From: Actibacterium atlanticum
Lineage (GTDB): Bacteria > Pseudomonadota > Alphaproteobacteria > Rhodobacterales > Rhodobacteraceae
Length of the DNA: 64,000 bases
NCBI RefSeq assembly: GCF_000671395.1
Contig: NZ_AQQY01000004.1
Span: forward strand, 1-64,000
Reading direction: 5' to 3'
The notes under the pieces are model-generated. The model was given only the letters and a program-made list of their open reading frames with translations, made no database searches and was not told the origin of the DNA. Positions 9,261 through 18,456 of the stretch are shown here, in pieces. Numbering within the stretch: the stretch's first letter is position 1; every line of letters starts with the position of its first letter. The position numbers and the translations under genes were made by a program.

Positions 9261-10031
9261 TTATCCCAAGATGCCCTTACGGATCAGGTTCAACGCCGCA
9301 AGAAACAAAATCACCTGTGTCACCTTGCGAAACACTTCGGCATTCAGCCGATCCTGCACTTTGAACCCCAACCACATCCCCACCATCGCCGGCGGGACCA
9401 TCGCAGCAGAAAGCGGCAAAGTCTGGCTGTTCAATACTCCTGATCCCAAGTGGGACAGAAACAAAACAATCGAGCCGGTCAGAAACAGAACGCCCAGCAC
9501 CCGCACCATTTCGGATTTTTCGGTGTTGTAGGATAGCAAATAGGCGATCACTGGCGGCCCCCAGACCCCCGCGATGCCGCCGAAAAAGCCCGCAATACCG
9601 CCGATCAGGTACTCTGCGCGGTAACGATGGGTCGCGCCGATGACCAGTTGCTTGTTCAGAATCTGACTGAATGCAAACGCGGCAATTGGCACCCCCAGCA
9701 GCAAGTAGAACAATTGCGCCGGCAAGACGGTCACCAAGGGCGCGCTAAGCACAATAAACAGAATCGTCGTCCCCATCAGACGCCGATACTGCAGCAGCGA
9801 CGCCCAGGCCGCCCCCGCTCCATCCCGAAAGGCCTGCGCGATGTTGCTGGTGAACGTTGCCAGGATCAGTGCGGCAAGGGCGACAGGCGCTGGTAAGAAG
9901 GCCGAAAAGCCTGAAATCATGACCAGTGGCATGGCAAACCCGACAACGCCTTTTACAAAGCCCGCTGCCAACGCCACGGCAAGGGCAAGCAGGAAATAAA
10001 GCGCCGGAACGCCAAAAAATTCGAGCCACAT
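9261..10031 (-). CDS. TauE/SafE-family membrane permease
   Basis: A 256-residue integral membrane protein of the TauE/SafE (DUF81) family, which export sulfite, sulfoacetate or related organic anions. The first helix block contains AAGFVKGVVGFAMPLVM, the family's glycine-rich first repeat, and the second half repeats it around GGIAGFFGGIAGVWGPP. About eight hydrophobic segments are visible. I start at the second of two close ATGs (MWLEFF) because AAGGA lies 8 bases before it; the ORF extends further upstream without support. Substrate unknown. Confidence 0.8.
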   Translation of the reverse strand: MWLEFFGVPALYFLLALAVALAAGFVKGVVGFAMPLVMISGFSAFLPAPVALAALILATFTSNIAQAFRDGAGAAWASLLQYRRLMGTTILFIVLSAPLVTVLPAQLFYLLLGVPIAAFAFSQILNKQLVIGATHRYRAEYLIGGIAGFFGGIAGVWGPPVIAYLLSYNTEKSEMVRVLGVLFLTGSIVLFLSHLGSGVLNSQTLPLSAAMVPPAMVGMWLGFKVQDRLNAEVFRKVTQVILFLAALNLIRKGILG

Positions 10032-10135
10032 AGGCATTTCCTTTATGAATACCCAAGCTATATCGCAGCTTGCGAGTCCTCGCACTGTCAATAAACTGCG
10101 CGACATTATCATTCATTTGGACAATGGACTTTGAA

Positions 10136-10161
10136 TTTTTGTTGCGCTGCAACTGCAAAAA
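10136..10161. promoter_or_regulatory. Imperfect inverted repeat before mcd
   Basis: A 26-base element with T5 and A5 ends and inner arms TTGC and GCAA lies about 40 bases before the mcd start. It resembles the TTTGCAAA-type half-sites described for short-chain acyl-CoA-responsive regulators (RamB, PccR) but does not match one exactly. It could be a promoter-proximal operator; function is inferred. Confidence 0.35.
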
Positions 10162-10200
10162 GAATATGCCGACGTGAACCTATCTGAAAGGAGCCGACTC

Positions 10201-11883
10201 ATGCCTCATGATGGACAGGAAATGCCGAAGGCCGCTCTGCTGCCCAATCTTCTGGATCTGACCGGCGCAGCCATTGCGCCCGTAGAAACCCTGCTGGAAA
10301 AAGCCACCGCGAAGGTACGCGAAAATACTGTTGTCGATGGCCGCGTCTCGGGCGCCGCTATCGAAGAACACCAACATGCCGCCCATGCGCTGGCATGGCT
10401 TGCCACCTATGTGGAATCGCTGCGCCAGATGCAGGCATGGGCCAAACGCGTTTCGGACGAAGGCAAATTCGGCGAGATGGAACAGCTGATCCTGCAGATC
10501 GGCTTTGGCGAATATCTCTGGCAGATTCAGGGCGGCATCCCGATGAGCCAGAACGAAATCGCCCGCCCGCTGGACATGGGTCTGGAGCCCGCTGATATCG
10601 GCGCATTGATGTCGGACGCTGCCGTCATGACCCTGGCCACCCAAGGCAACACTGTCACCGCGCGGATGCGTCTGGTCGAGCTGATGCGCGACAACGCGGG
10701 TCACGCCACCTTCGGCAACACCGGTCTGGACGAAGAGCTGGAAATGATCCGCGATCAGTTCCGCCGCTACGCAGACGAACGCGTTGTGCCCAACGCCCAT
10801 GAATGGCACCTGAATGATGAACTGATCCCGATGGAAATCATCGAGGAACTGGCTGAAATGGGTGTCTTCGGCCTGACCATCCCTGAAGAATACGGCGGGT
10901 TCGGCCTGTCCAAGGCTTCGATGGTCATCGTGTCCGAGGAACTGTCGCGCGGCTATATCGGCGTCGGCTCGCTGGGCACCCGTTCGGAAATCGCGGCAGA
11001 GCTGATCGAAGGTGGCGGCACCGACGAACAGAAAGAATACTGGCTGCCGAAACTGGCCAGCGCCGAGATTCTGCCGACCGCCGTGTTCACCGAACCCAAC
11101 ACCGGTTCAGACCTTGGTTCGCTGCGCACCCGCGCAGTAAAAGACGGCGACGATTATACCGTCACCGGCAACAAAACCTGGATCACCCACGCCGCCCGTA
11201 CGCACATCATGACGCTGCTGGCGCGGACCGACCCCGACTCCACCGATCACCGCGGCTTGTCGATGTTCATCGCCGAAAAGACCCCGGGCACCGATGAAAA
11301 CCCGTTCCCGACCGACGGCATGACCGGCGGCGAGATCGAGGTGCTGGGCTATCGCGGCATGAAGGAATACGAACTGGCGTTTGACGGCTTCAAAGTCAAA
11401 GGCGAGAACCTGCTTGGGGGCGTCGAAGGTCAGGGCTTCAAGCAGCTGATGAAAACGTTCGAAGCCGCCCGTATCCAGACCGCCGCCCGCGCCGTTGGTG
11501 TGGCGCAGAACGCTCTGGAAGTCGGCATGCAATACGCCGAAGAGCGCAAGCAGTTCGGCAAGTCCCTGATCAACTTCCCGCGTGTCGGCGGCAAGCTCGC
11601 TATGATGGCCGTTGAAATCATGATCGCCCGTCAGCTGACCTATTTCTCGGCTTGGGAAAAAGATCACGACAAACGCTGCGACCTTGAGGCCGGCATGGCC
11701 AAGCTGCTGGGCGCCCGTATCGCATGGGCCAACGCCGACAACGCGTTGCAAATCCATGGCGGCAACGGCTTCGCGCTGGAATATCAGATCAGCCGCATCC
11801 TGTGCGACGCGCGCATCCTGAACATCTTTGAAGGTGCCGCCGAAATTCAGGCGCAGGTTATTGCACGGCGTCTGCTGGCCTAA
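10201..11883 (+). CDS. mcd: Methylsuccinyl-CoA dehydrogenase
   Basis: A 560-residue acyl-CoA dehydrogenase with an unusually long N-terminal part (about 160 residues) before the standard fold, the hallmark of Mcd. It oxidises (2S)-methylsuccinyl-CoA to mesaconyl-CoA with FAD in the ethylmalonyl-CoA pathway for C2 assimilation. The dehydrogenase domain shows FTEPNTGSDLGSLRT, the flavin region WITHAARTHIM, and the C-terminal QIHGGNGFALEYQ and FEGAAEIQ blocks. The start is the ATG at 10201, 7 bases after AAAGGAG. It stands alone between a possible operator and a strong terminator; ccr and ecm are not in the window. Confidence 0.92.
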   Translation: MPHDGQEMPKAALLPNLLDLTGAAIAPVETLLEKATAKVRENTVVDGRVSGAAIEEHQHAAHALAWLATYVESLRQMQAWAKRVSDEGKFGEMEQLILQIGFGEYLWQIQGGIPMSQNEIARPLDMGLEPADIGALMSDAAVMTLATQGNTVTARMRLVELMRDNAGHATFGNTGLDEELEMIRDQFRRYADERVVPNAHEWHLNDELIPMEIIEELAEMGVFGLTIPEEYGGFGLSKASMVIVSEELSRGYIGVGSLGTRSEIAAELIEGGGTDEQKEYWLPKLASAEILPTAVFTEPNTGSDLGSLRTRAVKDGDDYTVTGNKTWITHAARTHIMTLLARTDPDSTDHRGLSMFIAEKTPGTDENPFPTDGMTGGEIEVLGYRGMKEYELAFDGFKVKGENLLGGVEGQGFKQLMKTFEAARIQTAARAVGVAQNALEVGMQYAEERKQFGKSLINFPRVGGKLAMMAVEIMIARQLTYFSAWEKDHDKRCDLEAGMAKLLGARIAWANADNALQIHGGNGFALEYQISRILCDARILNIFEGAAEIQAQVIARRLLA

Positions 11884-11900
11884 GTTACCCTACAAGACAA

Positions 11901-11943
11901 ATACAAACGCCCCGGCCCATCGCCGGGGCGTTTGTATGTTTTT
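11901..11943. terminator. Bidirectional terminator after mcd
   Basis: A perfect 16-bp stem (11901-11916 with 11922-11937), loop CCATC, then GTTTTT. The stop codon of the convergent gene lies at 11942-11944, in the T-run itself, so the hairpin probably serves both genes. Its inner 27 bases match the hairpin after pckA. Confidence 0.85.
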
Positions 11944-12412
11944 AGAACAGAATTTTGAATTCAGGCGAACTCGACATTCGTGGAAAGCACCGCTCCATCT
12001 TCGCTCTCAGTCGGCTCTGGAACTTGGAAAAATCTTCAAGGAATTCACACCACGTTGTTTTCATGAAAACCCCGCTGTAAGTGTCTTCAAGCCATACTAT
12101 GTGCTTGGCGCGCTCAAGCTGCATAATATGCCCACTGAGCTGCATACCAACCCGCCCACGGAATTGATCATTCGCTCGGTTTGAAACCAGAAGCTTCTTC
12201 GTCTCTGAAAAGAACTCCATCAGGTAGAAATTGTACTGCGTGCCAATACCCTCATTTAGAAACAGCATGTCGCCCGCAGTGTAACAACACGCTTCCAAGG
12301 AGTAGGGGCTGAAGTCATCCTTTGGCTGCCAATACAGATGCGCAGGGTCGGGGGTAAACTGTAAATTCTCTCGTTCAGGCATCGACTGCTGTTCCATCTT
12401 CTCAGAGCTCAC
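11942..12412 (-). CDS. Hypothetical protein, atypical composition
   Basis: A 156-residue open frame that I do not recognise. Two lines I counted have 45 and 50 % GC, against about 62 % in the neighbouring transglutaminase-like gene, and codon use differs accordingly. The protein is soluble-looking, aromatic-rich, with a Cys pair (ACCYTAGD) near residue 42 and a basic C-terminal helix. It may start at the first Met or at Met 6 or 11. No domain, signal peptide or partner gene is evident. The composition suggests recent gain, perhaps a captured single gene. Confidence 0.55.
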   Translation of the reverse strand: MSSEKMEQQSMPERENLQFTPDPAHLYWQPKDDFSPYSLEACCYTAGDMLFLNEGIGTQYNFYLMEFFSETKKLLVSNRANDQFRGRVGMQLSGHIMQLERAKHIVWLEDTYSGVFMKTTWCEFLEDFSKFQSRLRAKMERCFPRMSSSPEFKILF

Positions 12413-12447
12413 TATCCCGTCTTAACAGCCAGCTGACCAGCCCCCGT

Positions 12448-13266
12448 CTAAAAGGCTCCGACCAATCGGATATCAACCTCGGCCAATTCAATATCGCCGT
12501 GGGCATCCAACCACATGGGTTGTGCAATCAGTTTCAGCCCCCTGATCCCCAACTCTGGCAAATCAATCCCCATGGAATGCGCCATCGGCACCCGCACGCC
12601 CGCTTTCGGGTTCAGCCCCGGCGCAATCTGCTGCGTCCCCATCTTCAGATGGTGCGCGATGTCCCATTCCCGACATTGCCCGCCATGGCGTGTCACCACC
12701 CAGCAATGCATGTCGCTGCACCGCCCCTGCTTTTCTTCGGGGAAGAAATACCCGGTGACATAGCCCGCCTCATAGCCAACGGCCCGCAAGCTCGCCACGA
12801 GGTAGGTGTTTATATCCACACAAGAACCCTGCTCCATGCCGCACAGATTTGGAATCTGGTCATAGCCCTCGTAGAAGGGTACGTCGGCGTGGCCATAGGT
12901 GAACTGCCGCGCCACGTCCTGCACAATGGCGTCAATCCCGTCGGCACCGCCTCCGGCGCTATCCGCAATATCCAGAGCCGTGGCGGCCAGGTCATCCGCC
13001 GCGCGGGTAAACCGATTGCGGCGCGGCGTGAACATGGCGCCCGGATAGCGACCGACACCCGGCGCGAAACGGGTGCGAAACGCCACCGGTCCCTGCACCT
13101 GATCTATCACAGCCACCCATTGTCCGCTGCAAGGCTCGCACACCATGCGAAACGGCGCGCCCTCGACATCAAAGCCCACCGGGCAATGATGTGGGGTGGT
13201 GACCCCCATGGGCACGAAAAGACGCCCCAAAGCGGGTTTGGTCACGGTTACAGACAGGGTCAACAT
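12448..13266 (-). CDS. Transglutaminase-like domain protein
   Basis: A 272-residue protein with a transglutaminase-like (cysteine protease fold) core. The presumed triad is Cys in QGSCVDINTY (about residue 147), His in DMHCWVVTRH (about 186) and Asp in EWDIAHH (about 200). The N-terminal 100 residues form a beta-rich region as in COG1305 proteins. No signal peptide, so it is probably cytoplasmic. Substrate unknown; such proteins often act as peptidases or amidases. It is divergent from the META lipoprotein gene. Confidence 0.8.
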   Translation of the reverse strand: MLTLSVTVTKPALGRLFVPMGVTTPHHCPVGFDVEGAPFRMVCEPCSGQWVAVIDQVQGPVAFRTRFAPGVGRYPGAMFTPRRNRFTRAADDLAATALDIADSAGGGADGIDAIVQDVARQFTYGHADVPFYEGYDQIPNLCGMEQGSCVDINTYLVASLRAVGYEAGYVTGYFFPEEKQGRCSDMHCWVVTRHGGQCREWDIAHHLKMGTQQIAPGLNPKAGVRVPMAHSMGIDLPELGIRGLKLIAQPMWLDAHGDIELAEVDIRLVGAF

Positions 13267-13386
13267 TGGCGCACCTTTGCATCGGGTTCACCCAGCCTAC
13301 CCGGCCCCCGTGACAGGCCCGTTACAGGAGATTGAAGCTTTGCTTTTCCCCTTGAGCGCAACACACCCCCGCGACACAGTCAGCAC

Positions 13387-13776
13387 ATGAAACACTTGGC
13401 CACCATCATCAGCCTGCTTGCTTTGTCAGCCTGCCAAGCCGACGAGACGATCTCGGGATATGCCGATCCTGCGGCTACCTATGTGCTGGAACAGATCAAC
13501 GGCACAGCGTTCAAAGCACGCGCAACGATCCAGTTCCCAGAAGAGGGCAGGATCAGCGGCGAAGCGCCCTGCAATATCTACTCGGGCAGCCAAACCGCGC
13601 CCTACCCGTGGTTCGCGCCCGGCCCCATGATGTCAACGAAACGCGCCTGCCCCGATTTGGCGGCGGAGTCCCTGTACTTTGAAGCCCTGTCGGAAATGAC
13701 GCTGGCTGAGGTCAGCGGAAACCTGTTGATCCTGACCAACGACAGCGGGAATGAAATGCTGTTTCGCGCCCGTTAG
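13387..13776 (+). CDS. META-domain lipoprotein (HslJ-like)
   Basis: A 129-residue lipoprotein. The signal peptide ends in the lipobox LSAC (Cys16). The rest resembles the META/HslJ domain: INGTAFKARATIQF, GEAPCNIYSG and the conserved ACPDLAAE block. Such proteins sit in the outer membrane or periplasm and are linked to heat or motility phenotypes in some bacteria. Its TAG overlaps the stop codon of the convergent glycosylase-like gene. Confidence 0.75.
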   Translation: MKHLATIISLLALSACQADETISGYADPAATYVLEQINGTAFKARATIQFPEEGRISGEAPCNIYSGSQTAPYPWFAPGPMMSTKRACPDLAAESLYFEALSEMTLAEVSGNLLILTNDSGNEMLFRAR

Positions 13777-14438
13777 TCCGGCACCGCCATCGCCAAAGTC
13801 AGGCTGACCCGGGCATAGCTTTCACCGCTTTCGGCCACCCAGTCGTTGAACGCCGCCTGCACCGCGGCCTGCGCCTTTTTCGAGGTCGCGGCCCCGTCAA
13901 TTACCCCGGCCATATTCAACGCCGCAACGACAGACTTTGACAGGATGAAATCGTCATAGCCTAACCGCCGCAAGGCATAGGGGCCCGTCATCCCACCCAA
14001 CCGGCTGCCGTGTTTCTTGATATAGGCGAACAGCCCAACTTGGTCGTCCAGCGGCCAGTTGCCCAGGAAAGACGCGGCCGAGCCATGTTCACGCGCCAGA
14101 TCAGACAGCATGATCGCATTGTCGCGGACCGAGACGATCTTGGCCCCGTGCCGCACGATGGCCGTGTTGCTCAGATGACCGTCCAGATCTTCATCGGTCA
14201 TGAAGGCGTTGCGGCCAATGTCGAACCCATAAAACGCTTCTTCAAAGGCCGGCCATTTGTTTTCGATCATCTGCCAGCTTAGCCCGGTCGAGAAAATCCC
14301 GCGCGACATCACCGACAGAATGCGATCATCCGTCTGCTGCGCCAATGTGACCTCGGGCGCGGACGGCAAAGCGGCCTCCAGCCCCTCTTCGCCTTTGCGG
14401 GCCACGGCCATTTCGCGAATTTCGGCAAAGCTTTTCAT
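13773..14438 (-). CDS. DNA-3-methyladenine glycosylase I family protein
   Basis: A 221-residue relative of Tag, the helix-hairpin-helix glycosylase that removes 3-methyladenine. The core [18 protein letters not shown] and the later IVRHGAKI block align with Tag. The zinc-binding Cys/His residues near the ends of E. coli Tag are not seen, and the N-terminus is longer, so it belongs to the divergent Tag-like subgroup. Activity is uncertain. The start overlaps the recO stop (ATGA), giving a repair pair. Confidence 0.75.
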   Translation of the reverse strand: MKSFAEIREMAVARKGEEGLEAALPSAPEVTLAQQTDDRILSVMSRGIFSTGLSWQMIENKWPAFEEAFYGFDIGRNAFMTDEDLDGHLSNTAIVRHGAKIVSVRDNAIMLSDLAREHGSAASFLGNWPLDDQVGLFAYIKKHGSRLGGMTGPYALRRLGYDDFILSKSVVAALNMAGVIDGAATSKKAQAAVQAAFNDWVAESGESYARVSLTLAMAVPD

Positions 14439-15160
14439 CGGTCTTTCTCCAATCGATCAATCAAACGCGCCCGTGGCTCGGGCAAAGGCCTGTCGCCCAA
14501 CGCATGGGCCAATCCGGTGGTCAGAAAATGCCCGGTGATGCGCAGCCCTGCCAAGACATTTTCCCGTGAGCCATCCCCCGCGCCCAGCATCTCTGCTGGC
14601 AAAGGAAACAGCTTATCGGCCCATTCCCCCGCCCCTTCGGCGCTGACGGCGCGGCCCGTGCGGGGCGAAACATAGGCAAGGTCCTCTACATCGCCCGTCA
14701 CCGCACAGCGGGTCAGGTCCAGCCCGAAACCCAGTTCCTCCAACAGCGACATCTCCCAGCGCAGATAGGCCAGCGGCCACAGGTCGGCCACGCCCAACAT
14801 GTCCAGCAGGGTCATCGTATGACTGTAAAGCAACGGGTGATTTTCACGTTCGGGCAAGGCAAAGCGCAGCAAAGCGGTGATGGCATTTAGCCCGGCCAAA
14901 GCGGTGCGGTCATCCATCACCTGCGCGGCGCGTGACGCCACGGGTTCAACGGTGAACGCGCCCAGATGATCCTCCAGCCGTGCCCGCCATGTCACATCCA
15001 GCTGCGCCCCGGGTTGCAGGATCGGGGCCAGCTTGCGGCCCGCGCCTCCGCGCACGACTCCGGCGTGGCGGCCATGTTCCGCAGTGAACAGTTCAACAAT
15101 CGCGGCATTTTCCCCATGCCGCCGCACCGCCAAAACTGCACCCTGATCACGCCACTCCAT
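14435..15160 (-). CDS. recO: DNA repair protein RecO
   Basis: A 241-residue RecO, the mediator that loads RecA with RecR on SSB-coated DNA. The N-terminal OB fold starts [20 protein letters not shown] and has the [13 protein letters not shown] strand. The helical C-terminal domain follows. The zinc-binding Cys cluster of some RecO proteins is absent, as is common in this group. It follows the era-DUF1491 genes and is coupled to the Tag-like gene. Confidence 0.92.
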   Translation of the reverse strand: MEWRDQGAVLAVRRHGENAAIVELFTAEHGRHAGVVRGGAGRKLAPILQPGAQLDVTWRARLEDHLGAFTVEPVASRAAQVMDDRTALAGLNAITALLRFALPERENHPLLYSHTMTLLDMLGVADLWPLAYLRWEMSLLEELGFGLDLTRCAVTGDVEDLAYVSPRTGRAVSAEGAGEWADKLFPLPAEMLGAGDGSRENVLAGLRITGHFLTTGLAHALGDRPLPEPRARLIDRLEKDR

Positions 15161-15208
15161 AGCGCCCCTTTCTGTTGGGCGAACCGTCGCCCGCGCGGGG
15201 CGCAGATG

Positions 15209-15538
15209 TCAAGAAAGGCCGGGCTGATCCAACAGGTGCCGCCCTTGACGGTCCTCGACCTCAATCACCCAAATGTCGGGGTCAAACGAACGCTGTTTGG
15301 TGGCAGATGCATCAACATCAGCTTCGGCGCCCGAGGCCAATTCGACCCACTGCCGATCTCCGGTCATCAGATCGATTGAGCGTTGAAACAGCACCGCCTG
15401 CCCGTCCAGTGTGCTGAGTTTGATCAACACAGCCCCCGCCGTGTCATCGCCATGGGCCACGACATAGCCCATGATCCCTTCCAGCTGCAGCCGTTGCAGA
15501 TAGGCCTGCACCCAGAACTGCGTGGCCAAACGCGCCAT
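15209..15538 (-). CDS. DUF1491 family protein
   Basis: A 109-residue alphaproteobacterial protein of the DUF1491 family, unknown function. The pattern MARLATQFWVQAYLQRL, then GAVLIKL, then FDPDIWVIEVEDRQGRHLL is characteristic. No signal or membrane segment. It begins immediately after the era stop codon and precedes recO, so it shares the era transcript; that constant position next to era and recO hints at a housekeeping role. Confidence 0.8.
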   Translation of the reverse strand: MARLATQFWVQAYLQRLQLEGIMGYVVAHGDDTAGAVLIKLSTLDGQAVLFQRSIDLMTGDRQWVELASGAEADVDASATKQRSFDPDIWVIEVEDRQGRHLLDQPGLS

Positions 15539-16450
15539 TTACGCGTTGCCGTCTTTGAAGTCCAAACCCATCTCGCCGTAGCGCTCAGCCTCTTCCAGCC
15601 AGCCGGGACGCACTTTGACCTGCAAGAACAGATGCACCTTGCGGCCCAGAAACTCGGTCAGCTCTTGGCGTGCGGCCTGCGACACCGCCTTGATGGTTTC
15701 ACCCTTGTTGCCCAGCACGATGCCCTTATGGCCATCGCGCGCGACATAGATGATCTGATCCACCTTGGCCGAGCCATCCTTGCGCTCTTCCCAATTCTCG
15801 GTCTCGACCGTCAACTGATAGGGCAGTTCCTGATGCAGGCGCAGGGTCAGCTTCTCGCGGGTCATCTCAGCCGCGATCATCCGCATCGGCAGATCTGCGA
15901 TCTGATCCTCGGGGTAAAGCCACGGACCCTCGGGCAGCTCTTGTGCCAACCATGTGCGCAGGTGATCCACCCCATGGCCCTTTTCAGCCGAGATCATGAA
16001 GGTTTCTTTGAACGGATAAGCCTCATTGAGCTTGGCAGTCAGGGCCAGCAACGCTTCGGATTTCACCCGGTCGATCTTGTTGATCGCCAGCGCGACAATC
16101 TGGTTCGGCGTCGTGCGCTCGTGTAGCGCGTCGATGATGGCTTGTGTGCCTTCGGTCAGGCCACGATGCGCTTCGACCATCAAGACCACGATATCGGCAT
16201 CCGCCGCCCCGCCCCAGGCCGCCGCCACCATCGCGCGGTCCAACCGGCGCCGCGGTCGAAACAGGCCCGGCGTGTCGACAAACACCAACTGGCTGTCGCC
16301 CTCCAGCGCCACGCCGCGAATGCGGGCGCGGGTGGTTTGCACCTTGTGGGTCACAATCGACACCTTGGCGCCAACCATGCGGTTGGTCAGGGTGGACTTG
16401 CCCGCATTGGGCTCGCCGATCAGGGCGACAAATCCGGCACGTGTGGTCAT
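15539..16450 (-). CDS. era: GTPase Era
   Basis: A 303-residue Era, the GTPase that assists 30S ribosome maturation by binding 16S rRNA. G1 is GEPNAGKST at residues 12-20, followed by DTPGLF (G3) and NKID (G4). The C-terminal KH domain has GHKGIVLGNKGETIK. It lies 69 bases after rnc on the same strand, the classical rnc-era order. Confidence 0.96.
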   Translation of the reverse strand: MTTRAGFVALIGEPNAGKSTLTNRMVGAKVSIVTHKVQTTRARIRGVALEGDSQLVFVDTPGLFRPRRRLDRAMVAAAWGGAADADIVVLMVEAHRGLTEGTQAIIDALHERTTPNQIVALAINKIDRVKSEALLALTAKLNEAYPFKETFMISAEKGHGVDHLRTWLAQELPEGPWLYPEDQIADLPMRMIAAEMTREKLTLRLHQELPYQLTVETENWEERKDGSAKVDQIIYVARDGHKGIVLGNKGETIKAVSQAARQELTEFLGRKVHLFLQVKVRPGWLEEAERYGEMGLDFKDGNA

Positions 16451-16519
16451 GAGCAGCCTTTTTTCATTACAAGGGCGCGGTGTAGCCGATTGCGGCTGTC
16501 AGGGCCAGCCCCGGCAAAA

Positions 16520-17203
16520 TTACTTGCTTTCAAGGCGCGCCAACAAGGCCTTGGCCGCTGCCTGTTCCGCATGGCGTTTCGACCCTGCCGTGGCCTGTTC
16601 CTCGTTTCCATCCTGCAAACGGGCGGCGATGGTAAAGACAGGGGCGTGATCGGGGCCGCTGCGCGCTACTTCGACGTATTTCGGCGGTTGCTGCCCACGC
16701 GCCTGCGCCCATTCCTGCAGCGCCGTTTTCGGATCGCGGGCGTCGGCTTTGACATTCGCGATCCGGTCGCCCCAATGCCGCAGGACCACGCCGCGCGCGG
16801 CCTCAAACCCGGCATCCTGATAGACAGCGGCCAAGACGGCCTCCATTGCGTCGCCCAACAGCGCTTGCTTGCGCCGCCCACCCGACAGCATCTCGGATCG
16901 GCCAAGCTTCAGCACAGCCCCCAGATCAATCTGGGCGGCAACCTCGGCGCAGGCTTCTTTGCGCACCAATGCATTGAACCGTGGTGCCAACTGCCCCTCG
17001 GACGCACCTTTATCCGCCGACAACAATGCCTCGGCCATTACCAGCCCCAACACCCGGTCGCCCAGGAATTCCAACCGCTGGTTGTCGGGGCGCGTGGCAG
17101 AGCTGATCGAGCTATGAGTCACCGCGCGCACCAGCAGTTCGGGGCGCTTAAAATCGTGCCCCAAACGTGCCGCAAAGGCTTTCAGGTCGGCCGAGAGCTT
17201 CAC
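16520..17203 (-). CDS. rnc: Ribonuclease III
   Basis: A 227-residue RNase III that cuts double-stranded RNA, including rRNA precursors. The signature [16 protein letters not shown] is near residues 43-58 and the second acidic site is in [16 protein letters not shown] dsRNA-binding domain forms the C-terminus. The start is GTG, overlapping the lepB stop codon as GTGA, so translation is coupled to lepB. Confidence 0.95.
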   Translation of the reverse strand: MKLSADLKAFAARLGHDFKRPELLVRAVTHSSISSATRPDNQRLEFLGDRVLGLVMAEALLSADKGASEGQLAPRFNALVRKEACAEVAAQIDLGAVLKLGRSEMLSGGRRKQALLGDAMEAVLAAVYQDAGFEAARGVVLRHWGDRIANVKADARDPKTALQEWAQARGQQPPKYVEVARSGPDHAPVFTIAARLQDGNEEQATAGSKRHAEQAAAKALLARLESK

Positions 17204-17985
17204 TCGACCGCCTTAAAGAACCGATCCGGACGCCATGTCCAGAAGAAGAACAAAGACCGACCCGCCGACGAGAACATGATCCGGTCCGCGCGTCCGATCA
17301 GGTACTCTTCGGGCAGATAGCCAACACCGCCCGACAAAAGCGAGAAGCGACTGTCCTGACTGTTGTCGCGGTTGTCGCCCATGAAGAAATAGTGGCCTTC
17401 GGGGACGTTGAATACCTCGGTGTCATCGGCGTAAAGGCGGGTGCCGATGTTCAGGATCGAATGGCTTTTGCCATCCGGGAAAGTTTCGGTGAAGCGTTGC
17501 TTGATACAGGTGCCGCCCTCGCCCACCGGACGGTTGGAACATTGGGGCATGTTGCCGATGGGGCCCTGACGTTCTTTGATTTCCTCAAACGGGGCTTGCT
17601 CTTCCAGCTTCACGGCCTCGCCGTTGATATGCAACACGCCTTCTTTGACCTGAATCGTATCCCCGGGCAGGCCAACCAGACGTTTGATGAAATCCGAATT
17701 GTTGGACGGGTGGCGGAACACCACAACATCGCCGCGCTTAGGGTCGCGCGCCAGAATGCGATCTTCAATCGGGCACAGGCTGAACGGGCAGGAATATTTT
17801 GAATAGCCATAGGCCATTTTGTTGACGAACAAGAAGTCGCCCACCAGCAACGTGTCTTTCATCGAGCCAGACGGGATCCAGAAAGGCTGAAAGAACAGGG
17901 TGCGGAATACGCCCGCGATCAGCAGCGCATAGACGACCGTCTTGATGGTTTCGCCAATGCCGTCGCCTGATTTCTCTTTTGCCAT
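17200..17985 (-). CDS. lepB: Signal peptidase I
   Basis: A 261-residue type I signal peptidase. A membrane anchor near residues 14-33 is followed by the Ser of [14 protein letters not shown] (about residue 38), the Lys-bearing block [10 protein letters not shown] (about 94-103) and [11 protein letters not shown]. It cleaves leader peptides at the periplasmic face. It opens the lepB-rnc-era run. Confidence 0.95.
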   Translation of the reverse strand: MAKEKSGDGIGETIKTVVYALLIAGVFRTLFFQPFWIPSGSMKDTLLVGDFLFVNKMAYGYSKYSCPFSLCPIEDRILARDPKRGDVVVFRHPSNNSDFIKRLVGLPGDTIQVKEGVLHINGEAVKLEEQAPFEEIKERQGPIGNMPQCSNRPVGEGGTCIKQRFTETFPDGKSHSILNIGTRLYADDTEVFNVPEGHYFFMGDNRDNSQDSRFSLLSGGVGYLPEEYLIGRADRIMFSSAGRSLFFFWTWRPDRFFKAVE

Positions 17986-18046
17986 CTGCCCGATGCCTTT
18001 TCGATTAAAAACTGTCTCAGCTACATGAGCGGGCTTGGGGGGGCTG

Positions 18047-18448
18047 TCAAGCCACCGGGCGCGCCTCGATCACCACGAAAGCCTGCGCCCAAGGGTGATC
18101 GTCGGTCAGCGTGACATGGATCAGCGCCTCATGGCCCGCCGGAGTCATTTGCGCCAGACGTTCCGCCGCCCAGCCGGTTACATGCATCACTGGCTGGCCT
18201 GTCTCCAGATTGCTGACCGACATATCCTTCCAGGCGATTCCCATGCGCAGCCCGGTGCCCAGCGCCTTGGAACAGGCCTCTTTGGCGGCCCAGCGCTTGG
18301 CATAGGTACCGGCCACATCGGCGCGGTTTTCCGCCTTGTGTTGCTCCAAGTCGGTGTAAACCCGGTTGCGAAAGCGGTCGCCAAAGCGGTCCAGCGTGCG
18401 CGCGATCCGGTCAATGTTCGCAAGGTCCGTGCCGATGCCAAGGATCAT
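18047..18448 (-). CDS. acpS: Holo-[acyl-carrier-protein] synthase
   Basis: A 133-residue AcpS that transfers phosphopantetheine from CoA to acyl carrier protein. The start motif [15 protein letters not shown] contains the Mg-binding Asp8, and [15 protein letters not shown] holds the second acidic ligand. It lies between lepB and the small KptA-like gene in the pdxJ-acpS arrangement. Confidence 0.95.
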   Translation of the reverse strand: MILGIGTDLANIDRIARTLDRFGDRFRNRVYTDLEQHKAENRADVAGTYAKRWAAKEACSKALGTGLRMGIAWKDMSVSNLETGQPVMHVTGWAAERLAQMTPAGHEALIHVTLTDDHPWAQAFVVIEARPVA

Positions 18449-18456
18449 GTCGCCCC

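Noticed and set aside
16142-17320. A 392-codon open frame opposite era and rnc
   Set aside because: It spans the ends of two certain genes on the other strand with no homology signal.
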